Positions 1 to 8,650 of a DNA stretch of 64,000 nt are shown here, in pieces. Every line of letters starts with the position of its first letter. The stretch's first letter is position 1. Location: positions 62,001 to 126,000 of the forward strand of contig JAMXDE010000052.1 in assembly GCA_026770025.1 (NCBI GenBank), written 5' to 3'. Source of the stretch: Craspedostauros australis (Eukaryota; Bacillariophyta; Bacillariophyceae; Mastogloiales; Achnanthaceae). The translations under genes and the position numbers were made by a program. The notes under the pieces were generated by a model, which saw only the letters and a list, made by a program, of their open reading frames with translations, did no database searches and was not told where the DNA came from.

Positions 1-286
1 ATGGTCGCGGCCACTGGCCCTGTTTGGAGAGATGCTGATGAGAACGAGCAAACATTGGGGTACAATGCATGCACTGGGCCTAATGGGTACAATGGATCCC
101 ATGAGCGAGACTTTCAACATTCTGCTGCAGGGGAGTGAGACGTTGAAACAAGCGTGGGATGACAAGAGAGTGGATGGGCTCGTCCGAGTTGATGATCCTT
201 CTGCTTGCTCTGTGGAAAAGAAAGGCAGATCGATGATTGATGAGATCCTGGATGGCCTTGGAGTACTCTTGTCGTCGAGTAATTAG
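1..286 (+). CDS. LRR-like protein, C-terminal fragment (cut by window edge)
   Basis: This is the 3' end of a gene whose start lies left of the window. Reading from base 2, the protein ends with the same 84-residue C terminus as the complete gene at 3306-4763, and the DNA matches that gene at a constant offset of 4477 bases. It is therefore the upstream copy of a tandem duplication and not a separate small gene. The methionine at base 32 is internal by comparison with the full copy. The function is unknown; the full-length copy looks like a leucine-rich-repeat type protein. It ends with TAG-type termination near 286 and is followed by a convergent, decayed monooxygenase gene. Confidence 0.75.
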   Translation, partial: WSRPLALFGEMLMRTSKHWGTMHALGLMGTMDPMSETFNILLQGSETLKQAWDDKRVDGLVRVDDPSACSVEKKGRSMIDEILDGLGVLLSSSN

Positions 287-376
287 AACAGCACATGAAA
301 ACAGTATTGACACTTTGGTGCATGTGAGTGTGTTGTTGTACGAGTGAGATGGAAAAGGGAGATGTTTGATTGGTGG

Positions 377-411
<35 letters not shown>
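377..411. repeat. (GATT)n microsatellite
   Basis: About nine head-to-tail copies of the tetranucleotide GATT lie just downstream of the LRR-like stop codon. The same array occurs in the duplicate copy at 4854-4888. Confidence 0.9.
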
Positions 412-412
<1 letters not shown>

Positions 413-587
413 GAGGTGTTCGCCTGTGATTATGATTGTGATTGAGTGTTGTGGTTGGTGAGAAGTATGGAATGTTTGGATCGTACAAGTGTGGCTGGTC
501 CATCAACAACAAGCGAAAGCCGTCCACAGAATCTATCTGCTCCACACCGCAATGTCACATCGCGATTTCGCACTGCTCCATACATTC

Positions 588-2258
588 TCATATCCTCGGA
601 ACAGCAGCATCCAGAACGGTCTTCTTCGCAACGCCCGTCTTGTCCATGATGAAGAAGAACACATCCCGGAACTTGGCCAACGGTCCTCACAAGGCCTCCA
701 GGTATCCCAGCAGACCAATCAGCCTTGGCTGTGGTGGTCGTGCTGGACGTGATGGTCCCGATGGTGGATCATCACTTGTCCATGTATTCTATCTGCAAGA
801 TGTCTTTGAGGCTGTTCCCACCATTGGCTTGTCCATTGCACTGCATGGTGTACTGCCGAATGGTGTTGACCAGACAGTAGGCGTCTTGGATGGCCTGATT
901 GGTACCCTGTCCAAGGAACAGAGGCATGGCGTGCGCCGCATCACCACAGACAGTCAGGATGGTGGCCTTCTCCACATCTGCGTCTTTGCAAGTGCTTCCA
1001 TTGCAGTTGCCGTTGCAGTCGCCGTTGCGGTTGCCGTTGCGGTTGCCAGTGGTGCCCATCATCACCTTGGTCCATCGCGCAAAGGGATTGTGGAGGTAGA
1101 TCCACAACTCGAAGAAACGATTGGCCTTGTCGATGAGTCGATCGATGATGGGCCTGATGGTGTGCATGAAGATCTTGGCATCATCGATCTGCTGTCACAT
1201 CTGTTGCTGGATGTGCTCGCCCTCGGATCATGCTTTCCAAGGGATGTTCTCGTCATCCTTGCTGGCGGTGGGCTGGGAGAAGGGGAAGGTGTTGCGGAAG
1301 ATGATGAAGCGGCCTCTGGTAGTGTCACGCTTGATGCCGCTGTTGTAGTTGCCGTTGTCATAGTTGCCATTGTCGCAGTTGCTGGTGAGGCAGTAGGCGC
1401 TGTTGCCAAAGTGTTGCTGCAGGATGGAATCTTGTTCCATTGTGTTCATTCGGTCGCCGCTGCTGCTGCTGCTACTACTACTCCTGCTAATCCCGCTGTT
1501 ATGCTCGCTGTCCTCTTTGGCGACATCCTGGATGGCGTACCGGATGCAGATGCCAGAGTGCACAGTCGCCGAACCTGCGTTGTTGCCTGCTGAAGACAAC
1601 ACATTTCCATCACCACTGTCATCGCCATTACCATTGCCACCACCAGCACCGTTGATATGCTGCTTGACGACGCTGTCGACACCATTCCAGCCCTCCACCA
1701 TATCGCACCAGTACGACCCATCCCTCGTTCCATCTTCAAATGCGAGATGGATGGAATCTCGCTCTTCCGTCTTTTGACATTCCACATTCACCACCTGCTT
1801 GTTGAGATGCACGGGCGTCACCTCCAGCGCCTCTTGCAGCGCCTACTACAGCGCTCTCCGCATGATGGAGGAGGGTACGCCATGGCCTCGCCTTCCTCCT
1901 GGATCAGCGCTTTCGTCGTGGCGTCACTCCACATTCATGATCATCTGTCTGGATGAGATCCAGTTGGTGGTCTTGGAACTCACGGTCGTCGACGGCAGCG
2001 CGCCATCGGCCGCCGCACGCTACAGGGACGGAGAGATCTGCTTCAGCACTGACATGCCTCCATGCCGCCGTTGTCGGAATTTCTCGAAAGCCTGCACCAG
2101 GAGAGACCAGCGCTGCCACCGCCGATCACGGCAATCTTCCGTATTGGTTGGTGGTTCCCACTCCCATTGCTGCTGCTGCTGCTGCTTCGCTTCTGCATTG
2201 GAGTGAGGATGACGGGGACGACGGCGATGACCGTGAGTTCGTTGCCACCACCATGCAC
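588..2258 (-). pseudogene. FAD-dependent monooxygenase relic, copy 1
   Basis: Read on the minus strand, this stretch contains the landmarks of an FAD-dependent aromatic-ring or epoxidase-type monooxygenase. An N-terminal FAD-binding glycine motif (IAVIGGGSAGLS) lies near 2140. A central segment near 1650-1750 has EDGT followed by CDMVEGWNGVDSVV. The second FAD motif GDAAHAMPLFLGQGTNQ lies near 900-960. The segments lie in different frames and are separated by stops. These include in-frame TGA codons just after KDDENIPWKA and within QQQM-TGA-QQ, and one after LLGYLEAL that copy 2 lacks. Asn/Gly/Ser-rich microsatellite expansions interrupt the domain near 1000-1050 and 1450-1490. Introns could account for some frame changes but not for the TGA codons inside conserved sequence. 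The original substrate cannot be inferred. It is a decayed gene, and copy 2 at 5065-5789 shares part of the damage. Confidence 0.7.
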
Positions 2259-2291
2259 GCGATGCAGATGGCACCAATCATCCTCTTTTGA

Positions 2292-3305
2292 TGCATCAAC
2301 GATGCCATTGGTGCCATTGGTGCCATTGCCGTGATTCTTCTGGTTGCGGCTGTCTCTGTGGTTGGGCGATCAATGAGTAAGGAACCAAGTCAACCAGCCG
2401 GCATCGTTCGAAGTCTCTCGCTAGAAGCAGAGAGAAACGAGAGAGAGTATTGGTATTCGTACTCTGTGGATAGATGCTTGGTGCCGACGGTGATCATCGT
2501 TGAGCGTTATGGTTGTGGTTGTGGTTGTGGCGATCTGCATCAGTATTCGCAGCGGCGATTTCTGTTGCGCCGCCACCATCACTGTCATCATCGTCGCCGC
2601 CACCGCCACACAACGATTGGCTTCCCGTGCTATTTGTCGTTCGCGACGATTGGGTGAGGCGAGATGAGTCCTGGATACGTTTGTTGTGGATTGAAACACG
2701 AGTGGTGTCATCACCATCGTCGTCATCGTCATCGCCACAGAACATGAGAAACGTCTCTGATGTCCACCGAAGAAGTCATCGTGGTGGATTCTTCACATCG
2801 TGGATTCGTCGCATCGTGGATCCGCCCATTGCATTCGTTCGATGACATCCAACTCCCGAAGAAGTGTATCGATCGGAGTGGTATCGTGGTTGACTCCCCC
2901 CAAGACCATCACAGAGGGATGTACTATGGTATCACATGAAGAGGCACAACTGCACAGCGTGGCCAAGTTGGGCATCATCGAAGGTTGTATCGTGCGAGCG
3001 AGCGAGCAAGCCAGCTTCGGATCATGATGTGGTTGTCCACGGTTGTACCATGCCATACTATACCATACCGAACCACACCGAACCACACCATACGCAGTGG
3101 TGGAACTGCGCAAGCCCATCCAGGTATGTTGACTGACGACACGTTGTTTCGTGATCAATGCACGGGATCATGAAATGGAGGACATCAAGCTCGAGCAGAT
3201 GAGCTCATAATCGCCATCCAAGCGCAACTGATTTGGGACCACAGACTCTGTCTGCTCAACTCGTACGATTGCACCACCAACAGCAACAGTGACAACAAGA
3301 AAAGG
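2292..3305. other. intergenic spacer upstream of the LRR-like gene
   Basis: I see no protein-coding gene here. The segment has short (GGTTGT)n and TACC/ACC-rich stretches (near 2510-2530 and 3050-3095). It presumably contains the promoter of the gene starting at 3306, but no recognisable promoter element can be named. Confidence 0.4.
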
Positions 3306-4763
3306 ATGAACCGCAACATGGATACTGTCGTCAACACCAATACCAACAGCGATTATGATCCAGACTTCAAGACTTTCTGGAAACAACTCCATCGAAAAGA
3401 GCTGTCACCGAAGACCGTGTTCAATGTGCAGTCCCCACGAGCAAAGCAGATCGACTGCTACAGCGTCACACCCAAGCGGATGGAACACTGGGACATGGCC
3501 ATCCAAGCAGGATTCACCTTTGCTGACTTGGAATCGATGGTGGTTCTGCACAAGCACGTTGCTTTGTCACCTCGTGTTCTACTGAGCGAATGGTCTCGTG
3601 AGAGCTGCGGATGGATGCGCATTCGATCCCTGTATCTGGAATTCGGCAGCAATGACCAATTCGGAGAAGAAGACAACCAATCGATTCGCTTCGTACTTCG
3701 ATTGGCTGCCAAACACCCACCCAAATCTTCATTCGACGAGGGCATCCGCTTGCCTCAATGCTTCGTGGAGATGAAGCAGCTCCACGATATCCCTCTTGTG
3801 ACACATCGTGTGCAATTAGATTCATGTAATCTTGTTGATTGTGACAAGCTCATGTTCAACATCTCCCAAAACTCGAAACACGTTGCGTTTTATAATTGTA
3901 AGCTCGCGAATAGGGGCGCTGATTTGTGCAGATGGCTTTCCCCAAACAATTGCAGTGTTGCCAAAGTATCCTTTGTATTCAACCCTATCACTTGTGATAG
4001 CTTGGCAAAGCTATTCCAGTCAAACAAGCGCATCAACAAGCTCAATATCGATTTCGCTCTAGGCCTCAGCGCCCGACAAATCTACTCACAACAAGAAATC
4101 GACCAGATCATCAAACTCCTTTCAGATACATCACACCTGAAGAAGCTCGAGGTGCGCGATATTTGGATTGGGTCATCGCGACAAGAGGGGATGACAAGGT
4201 TCGACGCATTGATCTCGCTCCTGGGAAACAAGACCTTGTCATCTCTCAGATACTCTGCCTTTGGGGGTCCCGGCATGTTTAAAGTTGCGCCCGAGATCTT
4301 CTCGGCACAAATGGAAGCACTTCAGCAAACCTTGGAGCAGACTACCCAACTCACCCATCTCGACATTTATCCATGCCCGCCTGAAGAACATGTCCATTCG
4401 TACAATGCGCTTGTTGAATGCAACTTGCGGCGAAATCATCGCAACAAGGTGAGAGCAGTGCTGTGTTCTCTTCCAACATGGTCGCGGCCACTGGCCCTGT
4501 TTGGAGAGATGCTGATGAGAACGAGCAAACATTGGGGTACAATGCATGCACTGGGCCTAATGGGTACAATGGATCCCATGAGCGAGACTTTCAACATTCT
4601 GCTGCAGGGGAGTGAGACGTTGAAACAAGCGTGGGATGACAAGAGAGTGGATGGGCTCGTCCGAGTTGATGATCCTTCTGCTTGCTCTGTGGAAAAGAAA
4701 GGCAGATCGATGATTGATGAGATCCTGGATGGCCTTGGAGTACTCTTGTCGTCGAGTAATTAG
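3306..4763 (+). CDS. hypothetical LRR-like protein (485 aa)
   Basis: This is an uninterrupted 485-residue frame without introns. Residues of roughly 165-355 contain recurrent leucine-spaced strands (for example HVAFYNCKLAN, INKLNIDFALG, LKKLEVRDIWI, LTHLDIYPC). They are spaced like the ribonuclease-inhibitor type of leucine-rich repeat, although no strict consensus is kept. There is no signal peptide or membrane segment at the N terminus, so a soluble intracellular protein is likely. An in-frame methionine five codons downstream is an alternative start. The last part of the gene (4478 onward) is duplicated at the left window edge, so a paralogue exists just outside the window. The function is unknown, and a protein-interaction role is inferred only from the LRR-like pattern. 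Confidence 0.7.
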   Translation: MNRNMDTVVNTNTNSDYDPDFKTFWKQLHRKELSPKTVFNVQSPRAKQIDCYSVTPKRMEHWDMAIQAGFTFADLESMVVLHKHVALSPRVLLSEWSRESCGWMRIRSLYLEFGSNDQFGEEDNQSIRFVLRLAAKHPPKSSFDEGIRLPQCFVEMKQLHDIPLVTHRVQLDSCNLVDCDKLMFNISQNSKHVAFYNCKLANRGADLCRWLSPNNCSVAKVSFVFNPITCDSLAKLFQSNKRINKLNIDFALGLSARQIYSQQEIDQIIKLLSDTSHLKKLEVRDIWIGSSRQEGMTRFDALISLLGNKTLSSLRYSAFGGPGMFKVAPEIFSAQMEALQQTLEQTTQLTHLDIYPCPPEEHVHSYNALVECNLRRNHRNKVRAVLCSLPTWSRPLALFGEMLMRTSKHWGTMHALGLMGTMDPMSETFNILLQGSETLKQAWDDKRVDGLVRVDDPSACSVEKKGRSMIDEILDGLGVLLSSSN

Positions 4764-4853
4764 AACAGCACATGAAAACAGTATTGACACTTTGGTGCAT
4801 GTGAGTGTGTTGTTGTACGAGTGAGATGGAAAAGGGAGATGTTTGATTGGTGG

Positions 4854-4888
<35 letters not shown>
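4854..4888. repeat. (GATT)n microsatellite, duplicate copy
   Basis: The same GATT array as at 377-411, carried along by the tandem duplication. Confidence 0.9.
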
Positions 4889-4889
<1 letters not shown>

Positions 4890-5064
4890 GAGGTGTTCGC
4901 CTGTGATTATGATTGTGATTGAGTGTTGTGGTTGGTGAGAAGTATGGAATGTTTGGATCGTACAAGTGTGGCTGGTCCATCAACAACAAGCGAAAGCCGT
5001 CCACAGAATCTATCTGCTCCACACCGCAATGTCACATCGCGATTTCGCACTGCTCCATACATTC

Positions 5065-5789
5065 TCATATCCTCGGAACAGCAGCATCCAGAACGGTCTT
5101 CTTCGCAACGCCCGTCTTGTCCATGATGAAGAAGAACACATCCTGGAACTTGGCCAACGACCCCGACAAGGCCTCCAGGTACCCCAGCAGACCAATCAGC
5201 CTTGGCTGTGGTGGTCGTGCTGGACGTGATGGTCCCGATGGTGGATCATCACTTGTCCATGTATTCTATCTGCAAGATGTCTTTGAGGCTGTTCCCACCA
5301 TTGGCTTGTCCATTGCACTGCATGGTGTACTGCCGAATGGTGTTGACCAGACAGTAGGCGTCTTGGATGGCCTGATTGGTACCCTGTCCAAGGAACAGAG
5401 GCATGGCGTGCGCCGCATCACCACAGACAGTCAGGATGGTGGCCTTCTCCACATCTGCGTCTTTGCAAGTGCTTCCATTGCGGTTGCAGTCGCGGTTGCG
5501 ATTTCCGTTGGTGGCCATCATTGCCTTGGTCTGTCACGCAAAGGGATTGTGGAGGTAGATCCACAACGCGAAGAAACGATTGGCATTGTCGATGAGTCGA
5601 TCGATGATGGGCCTGATGGTGTGCATGGGGATGTTGGCATCGTTGATCTGCTGTCACATCTGTTGCGAGATGCGCTCGGCCTCAGATCATGCCTTCCAAG
5701 CGGCGTCGTTGACGGGGATGATGACAACAGAGTGGTCGTTGCCACCACCGCACACGCAATGTGGATGGTGCCGATCATCCTCTTTTGAT
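5065..5789 (-). pseudogene. FAD-dependent monooxygenase relic, copy 2 (N-terminal half deleted)
   Basis: The minus strand keeps the second FAD motif GDAAHAMPLFLGQGTNQ and the C-terminal segment ending LDAAVPRI. The N-terminal glycine motif and central domain of copy 1 are missing because of an internal deletion of about 0.95 kb. It shares two in-frame TGA codons with copy 1 (before SEAER and within QQM-TGA-QQ). It also has a private TGA after LHNPFA, where copy 1 has Arg-Trp. Conversely, copy 1 has a TGA after GYLEAL where this copy reads Ser. The shared lesions arose before the duplication and the private ones after it, so the gene was already dead when it was copied. Confidence 0.7.
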
Positions 5790-6529
5790 GGGTCTGCGCC
5801 GTCACTTCGCAAAGTTGGTGTCCCCACAGGCACGGCGTGATGTACGAACGACCAGGTCGGCTCAATGCATCGCAAGAGTTCCGTGACTCGAATGGAATAC
5901 TGCTTGCGCAAGAAAAGAAAGATACCGAATTGGACAGAACGCAGAAAGATACTATTCGGGCCAATCAAAACAAAGAAGAACGAGAACCCTTGATACCCGA
6001 AGCTCGTCATCCAACACAACACAATACACGAAGCAGCAACGCACAACAGTTCCCCCTCTCCGAGTGAGCAGGGACGAACGACCAGGAATGCCATCATCGT
6101 CAGCAACACATCGCCAGAGATACAGGCGCACCGATCATCCTTGGATGGACACGAGACTCTTGCATCCACAACCAAACAAGGCAGAGAGTACGATCACGTG
6201 TGCCTGTAAACAACGACGACAACGAAACAAACAGGATTGCTCTTGAGCACAACGCACATCATCCAAGAGAAACCTCTGATCGTCGAAGACTCCTCCTCCA
6301 TGGAGTACATCGCCGACAACGACGACAGCAACAGCAGCAATTGCCTTCGTCAACGACTCTGCCCATCGCAGAAGCTCTCCTCACAAGCACCATACCTCAA
6401 CAACCATCATATTATACAATAGAATGTTATACAAAGCACATCGCCAGCAACCCAACCAACCCACTCAGTCATTCAATCGCCAACAGCGCAACCAACAGCG
6501 CAACCAACAGCACAACCAACGGCACAATC
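5790..6529. other. intergenic spacer
   Basis: I see no gene here. The region contains CAG/CAA-rich tracts around 6310-6340 and a 12-bp repeat, AGCGCAACCAAC and variants, near 6487-6520, just before the DEP-domain reading frame. It probably holds the former promoter and 5' leader of that gene. Confidence 0.4.
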
Positions 6530-8505
6530 ATGACCACGTTTGACAACGAACTCAATGAGATCGCCCAAGGATTCAAGCAGAACATCAAGGTGGAGGATCG
6601 CAAGTACTGCCTCAAGACGCACAGGGATTCCTTCGTGGGTTCCGAAGCTGTGGACTTCTTGATCGCCAATGGTCAGGCACCGAACCGCGACGAAGCGGTC
6701 ATTCTGGGCAAGGCTCTGCAGGGCACGCCAACGACATTCACGTGGCCTCCAAGGTCTGGCCGTTGCATGAAAACAACATCACTTGTTGCATCATGTCCAT
6801 CCAACGGAATGGCAGGGTCCTATTTCAGAAAAGGGAGATGATACCGACGATCTGGTTGTCATCGGTGGTGGTACAGTCAGTCTCATCACAGCGGGCGCAT
6901 CGGCAGGTGTCGGCGCACGCGTCGCAATGGTTGAGAAACACATGTTGGGTGGTGATTGGTACGTGCGAATTATTTGTTCAGGGGTAGCAACGCAACATGA
7001 TCGAAGATTGCTATTAATCGCGTTGCTGTACCACATTACTCTGCCGCATTTGGATTTGATGATTGGAAGTGCCGTCATTCTCATCATTGCCGTCGTTACC
7101 GTCCTCGCTGCTGACGTTCCTTCCCGGAATCCATACACAATCGCAATGCACGATTCCATCCCCGCGCATCGTAAATTGCACGCTGCAACATCACAGACTC
7201 AATGTTGGTTGTGCCATCGAAGGCTATCATTCATTCGGCGAACCTTGCGCACACCATCCGCGGTGCGCGTCGATTTTGAACGCGTCATGGAACGCATACG
7301 CGAGGTGCGCAGCGACATCAGTCATCACGATTCCGCAGAACGGTACTCCAAGGAGCTCGGCGACGAGATCTTCATTGGGCGTGGAAACTTCACCTCCGAA
7401 CGCACCATCGAAGTCAACGGTCGCACTCTGAAATTCAAGCGTGCCGCGATTGCGACCGGCGGATACCCGACGCTCATTCCAATGTCGGGACTCAAGGAGC
7501 TTTACGAAAAGGCCAACACACCGCCGTCTGCCGATGGTGCCATGTCGCGTCCCATCGTTTTGACCAACGAGACCATCTTCAACATGGCGAAGCAGCCGAG
7601 GAATATGGTCGTCATTGGTGCCGGCGTGATCGGAATGGAACTGGCGCAAGCCATGCATCAGTTGGAAACTCCGGTGACCGTGCTGGGTCGATCCGGCAAG
7701 GTGCTGCCAAAGGAAGACGAGGACACGGCAGAGGTCGTCAAGCAACAGCTGGTCAAGGATGGCGTCCAATTCCTCCTCAATGTCAAGGAGTACAAGAAGG
7801 TGGCATTGACAGGCAAGGTCCTGAACAATGGATACCCCGAGATGAAAAGGACGTTGCTGGAGAAGGGGGCGTCAGCAGGCACGACTGAGTTGGTCTTCGA
7901 TGCATTGCTGGTTGCTGCCGGGCGTCGTCCAAATGTCACGGGTATGGACTTGGAACTTGGAAAAGTGAAGTACGACAACGAGAAGACCATCTTTATCAAC
8001 GCCAAGCTACAGACAAGTAACGGTCGCGTGTACGGAGTCGGAGACTGCTGCTCCGACTTCATGTCCCGCGCCGTCATCCACAACCCCCTGTTCTTGGGCA
8101 AGGAGAAGATGTCCAAGCTGCTGATTCCGCACGCCACATTCACAAGCCCAGAGATCGCGAGCATCGGGCTGTACGGCAAGGATCTGGATGAGCGTGAGAT
8201 TCCGTACACCGTCATTGAGAAGCACTTCAAGGACAACGATTGGGCCATTCTGGATGGCAAGACGAGTCGACCGCAAGGGCATGATCCTCGGTATCTCCGT
8301 TGTGGGAGAAGGTGCTGGCAACATGATCTCCGAAGTCACGCTGGCCATTCAATCTGGCACAAGCATCACCGCGCTATCCGCCGTCATCCATCCTTGTCCG
8401 ATGACGGCAGAAGTCCTGCGACAGCCGGGAGACGTCTTCAACAAGGCTCGACTCACGACAACTGTAAAGAAGCTGCTACGCGGTATCGTGAAGCTACAAT
8501 TCTAA
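6530..8505 (+). pseudogene. DEP domain + pyridine nucleotide-disulfide oxidoreductase relic (mercuric-reductase-like)
   Basis: The start chosen is the ATG at 6530 (MTTFDNELNE). A DEP domain follows, with KVEDRKYCLKTH and SFVGSEAVDFLIANG. The flavoprotein part begins with DDLVVIGGG near 6850 and includes AAIATGG, the NAD-binding motif VVIGAGVIGMELAQA and the second FAD motif RVYGVGDC. It ends with GISVVGEGAGNMISEVTLA and a C terminus at 8505. This order matches the mercuric reductase / dihydrolipoamide dehydrogenase fold. The frame is broken at about 6730, 6830, 7215 and 8270. The last break also removes part of the dimerisation domain. The expected redox Cys-x4-Cys motif falls at the fourth site, 7200-7220. 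There the sequence reads LNVGC but lacks 2 bp before PSK, and a plausible splice (donor GTACGT at 6959) would create a TGA in place of the first Cys. An intron may occupy 6959 to about 7198. I judge it a relic, though assembly indels are an alternative. Confidence 0.7.
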
Positions 8506-8650
8506 TTGTGGAAATAGGTAGAATGGAATGCATGAATCCAACACAACATATCATGCGTACGACTCTCTGACTCAAAGTTACGATGAACGCTGCAGGTTCA
8601 TTCCATTCTACATTGCATCCCCCTTGCTCTCACATACCGACGATCGCTGC

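Larger units (their letters stand above)
1..2291. repeat. tandem segmental duplication, unit 1
   Basis: Bases 1 to about 650 match 4478 to about 5127 at a fixed offset of 4477. Beyond that the match continues with substitutions to about base 2291, equivalent to 5789. The unit holds the 3' end of the LRR-like gene and a minus-strand FAD monooxygenase relic. Relative to unit 2, this copy retains an extra block of about 0.95 kb (roughly 1247-2200). Confidence 0.85.
4478..5789. repeat. tandem segmental duplication, unit 2
   Basis: This is the second copy of the left-hand unit, at an offset of 4477 from unit 1. The first ~650 bases are essentially identical, and the rest diverges by scattered substitutions. 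A block of about 0.95 kb present in unit 1 (about 1247-2200) is missing here, with the junction near 5700-5710. Homology ends near the shared sequence around 5785 (2290 in unit 1). Confidence 0.85.

Noticed and set aside
442-1593. 383-codon plus-strand frame
   Set aside because: It is antisense to the monooxygenase relic, and its Val/Ala runs are the complement of the Asn/Gly-coding microsatellites. The coherent motifs are on the minus strand.
588-5789. TGA read as a sense codon (nonstandard genetic code)
   Set aside because: The long intact frames (3542, 1945 and 1362 codons) contain no in-frame TGA, and the same relics also have frameshifts and a large deletion.
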